Of a stretch of 64,000 bases of DNA, positions 23,280 to 34,900 are shown piece by piece; positions within the stretch are counted from its first letter, which is position 1; each line of letters starts with the position of its first letter. The stretch comes from Sialis fuliginosa (lineage: Eukaryota > Arthropoda > Insecta > Megaloptera > Sialidae): the NCBI GenBank assembly GCA_961205875.1, contig OY540810.1, forward strand, positions 22,568,001-22,632,000, written 5' to 3'. Position numbers and translations under genes: made by a program. The notes under the pieces were generated by a model, which saw only the letters and a list, made by a program, of their open reading frames with translations, searched no databases and was not told the DNA's origin.

Positions 23280-23445
23280 GGGTCGATCCAGACTATAAGC
23301 CAGCTGGTCTCGCTCCAATCAAATATAAATAAACAATAAACAATGAAATTATTCACACTATAAGTATCTCTCAGTGTATTACTATACTGAATATTTGACT
23401 GGAGTGTGACCGGACCGAGATCAGCTCGATAGTCTGGATCGACCC
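23280..23445. mobile_element. GGGTCGATCC MITE, copy 1
   Basis: It begins GGGTCGATCCAGACTAT and ends ATAGTCTGGATCGACCC, with TTA immediately on both sides. It shares CTCGCTCCAATCAAATATAA with the larger copy at 47077-47432. A TTA target fits PIF/Harbinger, whereas the second copy shows TTAA, which would suggest piggyBac. No ORF is present. Confidence 0.82.
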
Positions 23446-24771
23446 TTACTCTGTTCCGATGTTTTCAATATTTTACAGTAAATGTGTCTCCTTTGAAGGC
23501 TTATTTACTTTTTTGCTCTATGAAACAATAAAATTTATGTATATTCTTACATAAACAAAATAAATAGTGTCTTTGGATCAATAAATGAATAGATGTGACA
23601 ATGACAAAAAAAACCTTTCTTAGACTCAGACTAAAGCACTTGGTTTCTGTAAATCTGGAAAGAAATTTACTCCGTATTTAAGTCGGTTGCAGTTCACCAA
23701 TAAGAATTGTAGATTTTTTGGACAATCATTATAAGCATTCGAAGAACGTCAGGTTAAAAAAAAACAGGGTATGCTTTGCTTTTTCCTGACATCCAATACT
23801 GATTTTTTTTTGTCTACACCTACTCATGCATCGCTCTGGGCATTGTAAAAATTTAAATAAACTTACATTACAGAAAACATAGGATATGTAAAATTAATTC
23901 CTCACAGAACTAGATATATTACAGATGTTCTTGTACGATGAATGAAAAACTAACAGACATAATGTCTTCAATATATTGTTTTGCGGCATTAAACTTTGAT
24001 AGTTTTGCTTTCACTCTATAAAAAAAAAGTTTGTCAATTAGTTAGGTTAAACTTCCTACTTTAATTAAGTAAGGTTTTATTTTTATAGATCACCTCAAAT
24101 TTATGCAGCTCATCACAATGACCATCACATATTTTATAATTTCCATACATTTTCTGGGTATCCTTGTTTTAGTTTTTTATTTTAATTCAAATATTATACT
24201 TCTTCGCTTAAACTTTATAACAGTATATACTGCATTATTTGTGCATTTTTGTTATTAATACATATAACATAACGGTACACAACAGTAAAATAGCATTATC
24301 TATTAATATTTATCAATTATTTTCTAATCAAACGAACGAAAACTAATTTTACAAACACATTTTAACTGCTTCACAAAATGTCAAACAATTAAAATAATAG
24401 CAGAACATGCATACAGACAGCGGTAAATTCAAAATACAGTCACGTGACAGTCACACTAGCGTTTTAGTGGGCGGTGTGAAAAGCTTTATCCCCTTCCATA
24501 TGGAGTTACCAGACCCTGGAATAGAGAATCAAACAACAAATGCTGTTTGGGTATTTTTTATTTTTATTTTGGTATCAATATTTAAACATGATGAAATAAA
24601 ATAGCGGGAAATGTTTTCATACAGAAATCTTTCATGCTTTTTTGTTGAAAATGTAATGAAAAATATTTTGTAAGTGAAAGTAAAGTGTCGAAAATAGAGT
24701 GGTTACTAAATTTTAAACTGTAGTTTTTAATATACAAATAACTTTGTTTTCTATTTATTAAAGAACTGAAA
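23446..24771. other. Upstream region of PRIM2
   Basis: No gene is recognised. A 65-codon ORF near 24407 has no family match that I can see. The stretch nearest the PRIM2 start would hold its promoter, but no motif is decisive. Confidence 0.4.
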
Positions 24772-26725
24772 ATGGAGATAAAAACATTAACTCCAAGAGG
24801 TCCGAGGGGCACAATAAGTGCTGATATAAAAGAGTACCCTCATGATTTAAATATTTATTCATGGCAACCAAAAGGTATGATTACGTTAGATGATATGCAA
24901 AAAGTAACTTTTAATCGTTTAAAACTACATCGAATAATTGAGAATGCTTCAAATAAAATTCCTGAAAAATATTCCAAACAATGGGAAGATCTAATAATTA
25001 AAGATGCTAAAGAGGCCGGTTTACAAGACTTTTTGAAATTGATTTTTTCTCCCAGTTACGGAATGTCTGAAGCAGATATACTAAAACGAAAACATGACCA
25101 CATATCATTTTCAACATTATTATGTGGCCATGCGCATTCTGCGCATAAAAGAAATTGGCTTACAGAACGTGAACTTGAATTATTTAAAATGAGATTTAAG
25201 CACTTGAAACCTGATAGCCACAAAAAGTTTATGGAAATTATCGATCTAAAATTTAAATTTATTACGGATGAGGAAAAACGAGCATTACGACAAGATCTTA
25301 TAGATTCTACTGATGGAATTTTGAGTGAAGAACAATTTGAAGTTATAAATTACTATAAAACTCATTTTACTAACGTACCAGATCTTTTTTCTGACCATGC
25401 AATATTAATTAAAAATGCCTATGCATATATTCCTGCTTTTAAATTTGAATCGATCGTTACTGAATTTTACAGAAAAACTACTTTAAAGGGTTTATTTGCT
25501 GTACGTTAAACTATAATGCAAAAAAATATTCACATTAATATTATTTCCTATTTTAGATTTTAAGGAACGTACCCTTTGAAGAATACGATAAACGATTTCA
25601 ACCTATTTTACAAAGTTTAGAAACCGCTCGCGCCAATGTAAGATTTGCTTCTATGAAAGATCAAATTTCAATACCAATGTTGGATTTCTTATCAAAGGAA
25701 TCATTTCCTCTGTGTATGAGAAGATCTCACGAGATGATGCAAGCAAGAAGTCATATTAAATACACAGCACGCCGGCAGTATCAGTTATTTTTAAAAGGAA
25801 TAGGTTTAGATATGGACTCCTGTATTGAATTCTTTAGGAATGTATTTTGTAAGAAGATGGATGTAGATAGTTTTGAAAAAGGCTACGTGTATAATATTAA
25901 ACATAATTATGGAAAAGCTGGTAATATGACAGATTACAGCCCATTTGCTTGCAGAACTATTATTGGTCTTGAAACCAAAGCAAATGAAGCTCATGGATGT
26001 GCTTTTAAAGTTGAAAGTTCAGAGACAATAAAATTTAATTTATTGAAATATGGATTAGCCGATGATGGTAAATATATATTTGATAATTTTTAAATTTCCT
26101 AAAATTTTTATTCAAACAAATACATATTTATTCATGCCAGTGTTTTTTCAATCTTCAAAACATTTCTGAAACGCACTCTTTAATACAGTCTTTAGCTTAT
26201 TTAGCGATCTTGCCTTTATCTCCTCTATAGTCACAAAATGTTCTTTTATGATTATCTTTGTTTTGAGAAATGGAAAAATCGTTGAGGCTCATGTCCAACA
26301 AATATGATAGCTAAGCTATCATTTACAATATTTTACTTTTTTTAGTTGTTCAAGATATTACTGATTATTGCATAAAAGGGCATTATCAGATAGCATGTGG
26401 CAAATACTTTGAAGCAATATATAAAAAGCCTATTTCTGTTGTGCATCCAAATCAATATTATGAAGAAACTAAGAAAGTGTTAATGGAAAAGAAAAAACAA
26501 GAAGCTGAATTACAAAGCCAACAAACACAGAACTCAACTGTAGTTAAACCGAGTACAAGTAACACAAAACCCACAACTACATTTTCCCAAGCATCACAAA
26601 ATAGTCTTAACAAACAAGCAAATAGTATGGATAAGTCTGAAAATAAAAATGCATGTGAGCCAAGTGCTGCACTGATGAATACTTTTGATGATTGGGATGA
26701 AGAAATGTTAGAATGTGATTTTTAA
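24772..26725 (+). CDS. Prim2: DNA primase large subunit (PRIM2)
   Basis: This is the regulatory subunit of the DNA polymerase alpha-primase complex, needed to start and hand over RNA primers in the nucleus. Three exons (24772-25500, 25557-26067, 26346-26725) give one 539-aa frame, close to the family size. The N-terminal half has the PRIM2 pattern, including WLTERELELFKMRF. The C-terminal domain keeps the four cysteines that bind the 4Fe-4S cluster: Cys296 (PLCMRRSHE), Cys375 (SPFACRT), Cys391 (EAHGCAF) and Cys431 (QIACGKYFE). Their spacing is like human 287/367/384/424. The tail after about residue 445 is low-complexity (Gln, Ser, Thr, Asn) and ends in an acidic DDWDEEMLECDF. The start fits the first Met before the conserved region. 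Confidence 0.95.
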
Positions 26726-26773
26726 TTTTGAACCAAAAGTATCTAAATCAAAATTAACTGATGCGTTCAACGA

Positions 26774-26779
26774 AATAAA
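26774..26779 (+). terminator. Likely PRIM2 polyadenylation signal
   Basis: AATAAA lies 49 bases after the PRIM2 stop codon. A second AATAAA lies near 26963. Confidence 0.55.
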
Positions 26780-28300
26780 GATGAAATTTTAATATCGGTT
26801 TAATAATTAATAATTTTGTCTCTGTGCTTTAACCCTGATCTCGGTTACTAATATTAAGGTGACTGGTGAGCTATGACCCAGATAGTCATTAGCAATACAG
26901 AAGAGATAATTCTCAATAACAAATACTTATTTATATATGTACAGGTGTAAATATTTTTACGAATAAATTTATATTTGATTAAAGAATTTTTCTTTTATTT
27001 TCATAATTTTTCCGGTATTAAAAGAATTTACACTAGACCAACGCAACAGAAATTCTTTTAAAAATATTTAAATTGATGAAAATGTAAATCCATTTTGACA
27101 TCTGAGTAACTTTTAAATGTCACGGGATCTAAAATTTCATTCAGGATAATAATTTAAACAAACTTACAAATCAAAATTTATTTAAAGGAATTTAACATGT
27201 GCAAAATCAACATTAATTATGAACAAATTTATTTAGTTATCACTACAAATAGCACAATTCTAGGTACTTAAGAGGACCTGTACAGGCCGATCAACTAACA
27301 ATGAATTTTAGTAAATTCAACTTAAGATTATTTATAATACGTATTTCAAAATTAATAAAAAAATAATTATATCAGATAATGTGCAGATGTTTTTGCAATT
27401 TACATCCATTTAAAATTCCAAAACATAAATCGTATTATTTATCAAAATCAGAAATATGTGTAATGTGTTTACGCATCAATGTGTATGTATATTAAAATAA
27501 AATAAAACTTAACGAAAAAACATTAACAATCATTGATCATGTAATAAACTTGATCAATATAACAAATAATATAAACGCAAAGTTTTTCCATTACGTATGA
27601 ATCATGTGAAAAACTTTGCCAAACAAATACTAAACTAAACATTTCCAAAATTGTTTTTGATAAAAATTTTTCATTATGTTGGTATAGATAGTTATGTTTC
27701 TAATTTTAATAACCAATCATAAAAACTGTTCTAGAGTAAAGGACACTACAGTTCACTGAGTCCGCTAGTAAATAATTATCATATGAAATGCGGAACACAA
27801 TAATAGTTAATAATGCGTGTGCCATTCTACAATAGCACATCCAAAGTGCTCTGCAATATATTATGAAGCATTCCATATCAAAATAGCTACCCATAATTAA
27901 ATCATTGAAATTATAACAGTACAAAATTAATTACAGGTATTTCTTGCTTTACATCCGCACACTGATGTTTGCAGAACAATAAGTAAAAAAATACCATAAA
28001 TATAAATATAAAACAGTTTCTGAAAAATTCACTATTAAAAATGACAGAATTTTGACGAATTTATTTTTAAAAACCGCTTCATGATGAAAAATTCGATATG
28101 TTGTTTTTTTAAAATCCTTTACTTTTGTAATTGAATATACCAATTATTAAAAAATTAAAACTATGGGTGGTTATGTTGATATGTAATGCCTCATTTGCCA
28201 CTGCTGGTATATACACATTATTGCCAATCAAAATTAAATAAAAAAATGATTGTACTATTGCATGTAAAAGTAACATTACACCTCTCTCTAGATTGAATTT
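26780..28300. other. Intergenic, nothing recognised
   Basis: AT-rich sequence with several short minus-strand ORFs (60-72 codons) that overlap each other and show no domain. I see no gene. Confidence 0.45.
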
Positions 28301-28340
28301 CACAAAGAAAGATAATCATCGTTGGTTATCTTTCTCTGTG
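28301..28340. repeat. Short hairpin repeat, copy 1
   Basis: CACAAAGAAAGATAATCA is mirrored by TGGTTATCTTTCTCTGTG around a 4-base loop. Related hairpins occur at 32855-32897 and 33941-33980 inside clu introns, with similar flanks (GAGCTACAGT here, GAGCTAGAGT in copy 3). Confidence 0.7.
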
Positions 28341-29129
28341 ATGGAGCTACAGTAAAACAATCATTTAAAAAAAATCAAACTGCTACATATGTTCAAGGAT
28401 AGGGGAACGGTGGCTAATGTGACGTACTCAGAAAAACACTCATTAATAAAGCTTATATGTTTGAAAATTATTTGTTTTTGTTCAGGTATTAGATGCGATC
28501 GTGCTAAAAAAAATTTGTAAATCCATAATTTGTTAATTTTCATCAAATAAAGATTTAGTAATATTTTTTATGATTTACAAATGAAAATTTAATGAAAAAA
28601 AAAATAGTTCTAACACAAAATAAGAATTTATTTGGGCATAAGTAACTTCTAATAATTTAAAATACTACATGATTTTATTATTTAAATAATACTGAATCAC
28701 TGATAAATAAAAAAAATATGCAACTATAGATAGGCGAGTAATGTGGTGCATTCACGCAAGTGTTGAAAAGTGTGATAGTACATAGTGATGTATTTGTGAT
28801 AATTAATATGCAAATTTTAAGCAATATTATTTATTATATAATAATGTAAACATTGTTTGATTTTTTATTAATTCACAAATAAAACAAAATTTACATATTC
28901 ATCCTATGAAATTCTATATTAGTCGAATGCGCCACATTAGCCAAACTGGAGGATAATGTGACACAAACTAGCATTTCACAATTATTATTAAATATAAAAC
29001 AAATATTTTCAAATTATGAGTTATATTGCAAATATGCAACTATTGAAAAAAAATTTAATTTTATCCATTTTTTATTTATTATATTTCTTAGGTATGCCAT
29101 ATTAGCCGCCATTCTCTTTTATAAAAATA
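28341..29129. other. Intergenic, nothing recognised
   Basis: Very AT-rich, with no ORF above about 60 codons. Confidence 0.4.
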
Positions 29130-29510
29130 TATGATATGTTACAGGTAAAGCCCGCAGGGTATGCAAAGTCGACACTGATCGGGCAATGTCAGCATTACAA
29201 ATCACTGCTAGGCAAAGTTTACAGAAATGGTTAATTAAGGGACTTGATTCAGTTTTAAGCAGATATTGTCGACAATGCTAAATCGTTGTGAGCAGTCTAC
29301 TGTATTATGATGTTAAACTGATACTAAATATCCAGTAAAATTACTTTGGTTTTAAAATATATTTATTACAATTGATCAACAACAATTAATCATTACATTA
29401 AATTAAATTAACCATTTCTGAAAACTTTGTCCAGTAGCAATGTGCAATGCTGACATTGCCCGGTCGACTCTGCACACCCTACAGGTTTTGCCCGTAACAT
29501 ATATGTTTAT
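29130..29510. repeat. Inverted duplication of a degraded coding-like segment
   Basis: About 105 bp at 29135-29240 recurs inverted at about 29405-29510. Both copies translate to related peptides: VTGKTCRVCRVDRAMSALH on the minus strand, and a VTGKARRVCKVD-like version on the plus strand. Both continue into a QKWLI motif. The minus copy is preceded by a Cys-rich stretch (CTENCNNCKFC). The peptide conservation suggests a remnant of a coding element, but I do not recognise the family. Confidence 0.55.
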
Positions 29511-30271
29511 ATCAAGTTTAACAAATTTTGATTTGTTACAAAATTTACAATTGTTGCAATTTTCAGTACAATATAAACATTGCACAAATTACATATGGAA
29601 TGAACACAGAGTATGTCACTGCCTAATAAATGTGTGTTGATATATCTGTTCTTGTTTGATATATCAAGAAATGATTTAAACAATATAATACATTAACAGA
29701 AGTCTAGACGGACTGTGTCACTTTTGCATGCAATAGTAATTTTTGAATTACAAAGCAGTGGAGAATTTGCTATAAAATATATTTTCAAGACTAATACGTA
29801 AGACAAAAAAAATAGTGGCCACGCTTTACCGTACCACTGTCGTATACAGCTGATGAACATTTATGCACAGCTTATTTCATAATATTGTTCACGAGCTGTC
29901 ACAACTCCGATGTAGCTGTTCTACACATCGATCAGTATACTACGTAAAGTATGTAAAGTATCCATATGTAAAATATATAGTACGATAACAAAAAAAGTAC
30001 AAAATATTTTTTTAATTACATTCGGAATATACTATTTTGGCATACATTTTTATCAAATATGATAGCGTTAAAATATATTATTCTTTTGAAATCAATTAAA
30101 TACAATTTCATTATTTTGACTAATATTTTTTATACAATTATGATTCATTTACTTGTTTAATTACTTCTTATTGCACATATACGCATCACATGATTTAGTA
30201 AAAATAATTTTCAGCAATCATATTAATAATAAAGATGATTAAAATTTGCCAATGTATAAGAAAATAAAATA

Positions 30272-30479
30272 CTTGTTAATTATCCTCCTGTAAACAATCA
30301 GACTATATGTGCATATAGACACAATGAATAAAGTGTATAATATTTAAAAACAGTTTTTTGTGGAGATCCAGTCTCCGTTTTAAACTAAAATAATCCTCGG
30401 AAATTGACAGTTATATTAATATCGGTGCATATATACACTTATAGTTATGTTCATATTCTGCAGGAGGATAATTAACAAG
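30272..30479. mobile_element. MITE with perfect 19-bp terminal inverted repeats
   Basis: CTTGTTAATTATCCTCCTG at the left end is exactly mirrored by CAGGAGGATAATTAACAAG at the right end of a 208-bp element. A TTAA lies just inside each end. If TTAA is the target duplication the element is piggyBac-like with edges five bases further in. It contains no ORF. Confidence 0.8.
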
Positions 30480-30736
30480 AACCAAAAATAATAACTTTGC
30501 CGTTATTAAGAGAAATGTTTACATAATAGACAATTTGGTATGTAAAATATAAGATACATACATCACTAGAGATACTTAGAAACACTCATGAAATTATAAA
30601 AAGGAAAAACATTTCACCGATAAACTCAAGTGTGATCTACTTATAAGGAACTATTACACAGTAAACTTATTTTCTAAATTACAGGTATGCTTCGATCTGT
30701 TTTATTATCACTAATTCATATTTCATTTCTTTATTA

Positions 30737-31316
30737 AGGGGTCATTCCAGTTAAATATAGTGGTTTTTTTTTTTGCAAAAATTTGAATATTTTATACATT
30801 GTTATACATATATTGCACTGCAAGCCGAAAAGCTCGCGCAACAATAAAAAAGATCATGCGTCGTCCCTGCAAACCACCACAGAGACTAAATAAGCCAGAA
30901 CTGCTTACCAAATCCAAAAATCCATCAAAGAAAAATAATATGAAGGGATTCTTTTTGGATCTGGCATCGCAGATCAGTCATAAGTAATTAATGTAATAGT
31001 ATTTTTAATCTTGCGTTACTTAAACTACTCTACCGATTATTCCGAAATTTTAACATGTTATTCGGTAGATCTTTGGCTCTCGTAAAAACTTATTATCTGA
31101 AAAATATTATGTATTTAACATACAAAAAAAACGACAAATCTCAAGACATTAATATTAAAGGCATATTCTTACTAATTAAGAATTTTTTTTCTAAAGAAAA
31201 TGTTTATGTAACTTTGAGGCAGCCGTTTTATTTTTTTAATTTCACCAAAAATCAGTTTCATTGAAAATAAATTTAAAAAAATCATCTTTTTGAACCGTTT
31301 TATGGGAATGGCCCCT
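30737..31316. mobile_element. GGGGTCATTCC inverted-repeat element, about 580 bp
   Basis: The left end AAGGGGTCATTCC and the right end GGAATGGCCCCT are imperfect inverted repeats. The interior contains a 63-codon Lys/Arg-rich ORF (30799-30987) with no recognised domain, then AT-rich sequence. No target duplication is clear. Confidence 0.6.
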
Positions 31317-31900
31317 AAATAATTATTTTTATTACGTAACAACATCAAGGTATATGGCAGAGTGAATTTCTATTTACAATGACGTAAAATGTTGATTCTG
31401 AATATTTTTTAACCTGAGTTATTTCGAGTTAAAAGTTCCTTATACGTAAATTGTACCTTCAATCAAAATTACATAACAAAATACTATCGGAAATCTACAA
31501 GACTTATTTATAACTACAATCATCAGAAAGATCGACAACCGTCCTACTTATATGAAAATATATATAGAAAATTCGAGTGGATAACAAAAAGACGACTGCA
31601 CTGAAATGCTCCTACATTTAAGCACGAAAAACATCAACGAGCCTGAAATATGATAAAACCATAACGACAGATGTGATCCGTGTGCGTTACTAACTTGTGT
31701 ATTTACACAAGAATCATCCCGATATCGTCGATAACTTTGTACAGGACAGATGACACTCGTCTAAAACCAAACGTGATGAAACAGTTTCAAGACGTGGCCT
31801 CGAGGACCTTTACAAAATTATAGCACAATATTAGGAATAATTACGAAGACTACGACTACTATACAAAAATTTCATTCACTTATTATAAAGATACAACTCT
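31317..31900. other. 3' flank of clu
   Basis: No gene is recognised. It probably includes the clu 3' UTR, because TTTATT (AATAAA on minus) occurs near 31326. Confidence 0.45.
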
Positions 31901-34900
31901 TCAACTAGAGACAGCTGTTATTTCTGACGCAGAAGTTATTGAAGATTGAGTATTTATAGATTCTTTTGCTAATTCTGAAGGTTCATCTTGCAATGATGGC
32001 GATCCCTCTTTTTGCTGTCTTTTTTCTATTTCAGCTTTAAAATTTTCAATATCTTGTTGGCTGAAAGAATATAAACATATAAAATTATTATTTTATAGAC
32101 ATAAAAAAATCATTCGATAATTATTTACCTGATTTGAACAAAAAGAATACCGTTGATAACATTTAACATGTCTAACACGGATCCCATTGACGGTGGTTGT
32201 ATTTGAATAGGTGGCAGTGAAGCTCCAGCTTTGCCTGTGTATATTTCATTCATTTTCTTTTGTAATACAACTGCCTGTTGTGTTAAATGTTTCAAACATT
32301 CTGAAGACTCGCGAGTCTTTTCATGATTTTCACCCAACTAAAAACAAACATAATATGGTTACATTTAATTCAATAAATAATCTACAAAAATTATACCTGT
32401 TGTTTGTAAATGGCGTACGTTTCTTTTTCATTATTTAACGCAGATCTAAAATCTCCCATACAACTTTGCGTTCGTGCTACTAAATGATAACTGACTGCTA
32501 CTTTAAGTGATTTAGCACCGTAGTACCGAATATTTAATGCTAATGCTTTTTCTAAGAATCTTAAAGAAAGTTCATATTCACCGACCGCATGTAATATTAA
32601 ACTTATATTACTCTGAAAAAAAAAAAAAATTAACAATTTAAAAAAAGAATAATTAGATTTTGACTTACATCGAGCTGTGCTATTTCTGGATGATTTTCTC
32701 CACATACAAGTAATGCTAAGTACCGTGCTCTATATAACAGTTTCAAAGCCGTACTTACTTGACTATTTGCAAAACAATATAATGCAAGATGTGACTGAAA
32801 GAAAGAAATATATTTTACTATTGGTAGGATTTTAATTAGTTTAGGTTCAATTTCGAAGAGAAAAATAACCAAAATATAATTGGTTATCTTTCTCTGAGGT
32901 GTAAAAATTATTTAAACATTATAATAAATAAATAGGAACAACCTAGACCTAGACAGGCTGTATTTAACAGTATCTGTTGCAAACTAGTTAGTTACTTTTG
33001 CAGGTTATCACCACAATGATATGAGTGTATATAAATTTAGAGTTCTAATAATGAAAAAGACAAACACATACTCAAATAAAAGTTATATATTAGTAAAAAA
33101 AATTAAGTACTGAACAGTTTTTTTTATTTTCTGGGAACTTTAATAAATTAAAATCAAAATAAAAACTTACATATTCTGTAATTGTGTAAGGATGGTCAAT
33201 TCCGTTAACCCTTTCAGACATTAGAACCGCTTTCTGTTGATATGCCATAGCTTCCGTATGTTCTCCCATAATATAATTAAGGCGAGCAATCATTCTCAAA
33301 CACTGAGCTATTTCTGGATGCATCGCGCCGTACACGTTATTTAACAGATTCAGAGCTTCGCTGATTAATTCATAACCGTCTTTAAGATAACCCTGTTGTA
33401 TTTTGCTCTGGCCTGTTGTGTAGAAGTTGTAAGCATCTGACGCACGTGGATTGATGTGTTTAACAACTGGGAATATATTTAATATGTCTTCTTCAAAAAA
33501 TGTCACTTTATTCTTTGATTCAAAGTAATATTCACGAAGTAAAATCTGTATACCGGTTTTGATACAAAACGACCTAAAAATAAATTATATAAATATATAA
33601 CTCAATATAAATAAAAATTAAATAAGTTATCTCTTACCTAAGTAATGACATTTTTTGGAGAGAATAATTTTGAACAACCGCATCAATATTATCACCGTGT
33701 AAATCAAAATCAAAATACGATTTCAGATCAGAACGTATTTGTGACCATAACACTTTCGGTGTAAGGGAAGCCCATTCGTTTGGTTCAGGTTGCGACAGCA
33801 ATCCTCCACCTCTACCTTTACGTTTGTTTCTACGCTTTGATGTACGGCTCTGCAACTGAAAAATAATTTAAAGTTAAGGTACTATTACGTGCAAAAGTAA
33901 CAGTAAACCTTTAGGTTAAATTTTGCTTGACATGAGTTTGAAGAGAAATATAACCATTATAGGTTATCTTTCTTTGGGGTAGAGCTAGAGTCAAGGGATA
34001 TAAAGTACAAGTCAGCCTAATCAGCTCCTTGATTTGCGTGGGGATTTATGTCACCACGAAGGAATATTCAAATGTTATAAATGTATAATGCCAACTGTAT
34101 TAACCTTAACATGTTCCCTATGTTGTAGAATATCTACTAAATTTCATATTTACCTCATCACTACTTTGTTGTGGACTGGATACGATACCGGAATACAATA
34201 AACAATTAAGGAAATGTGAAACGGCAACAGACAGGCTCATCAGCTCGGTGCTCTGCATGTAAGAGATGAACACATGTTTTGCAGAACGCAGAATCAGTTC
34301 ACCGCACGCTATACTGTATAAATATTCTAACTGCTTTACTTTGGCTAATAGTGCTGCTACTTTACCAAGATAACGGATATTGATACCACGCCCGTGTAGT
34401 GCATCTGATAGAGTTACTCCATCCATCGGGGCTGATGAATGGTCCAGGCAATCTCGAATCTGTAATTGAAGTTTTTTTTTACCATTTACTAAATGTACAT
34501 GTAATTATTATAATAATGGCGGAAAAAGATACCTACATAAAAAATGGTGTTTTTATGTATTTTTTAATTCGAATAACAAGAATATTTTTTTTCCAAATTA
34601 AGATTATTTATAAACTAATGTTTTGCTTGTCCCTTCTTTATATTTTTATTATTCAATAACTTGATAACTGCTACTCACAAATAACTTTTTTTAATATAAA
34701 GTTTCATGATACCTACACATTATTTGACACGTCATTGCTATTTGTTTAAAGTTACAACATTTAAGTTGGAAATAACAGTAACTTCATATAAATTACAAAT
34801 ATTTTTTTAATATGGGAGTACAATTTAGGAAAGTCGGGCAGCCAAGGGGTGCACAAGTCAAAAAAGGTTGTGAACCACTGAACTAGACAAATAAGTACAC

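Noticed and set aside
30799-30987. Lys/Arg-rich 62-codon ORF
   Set aside because: It lies inside an inverted-repeat element and shows no known domain; reported only as part of that element.
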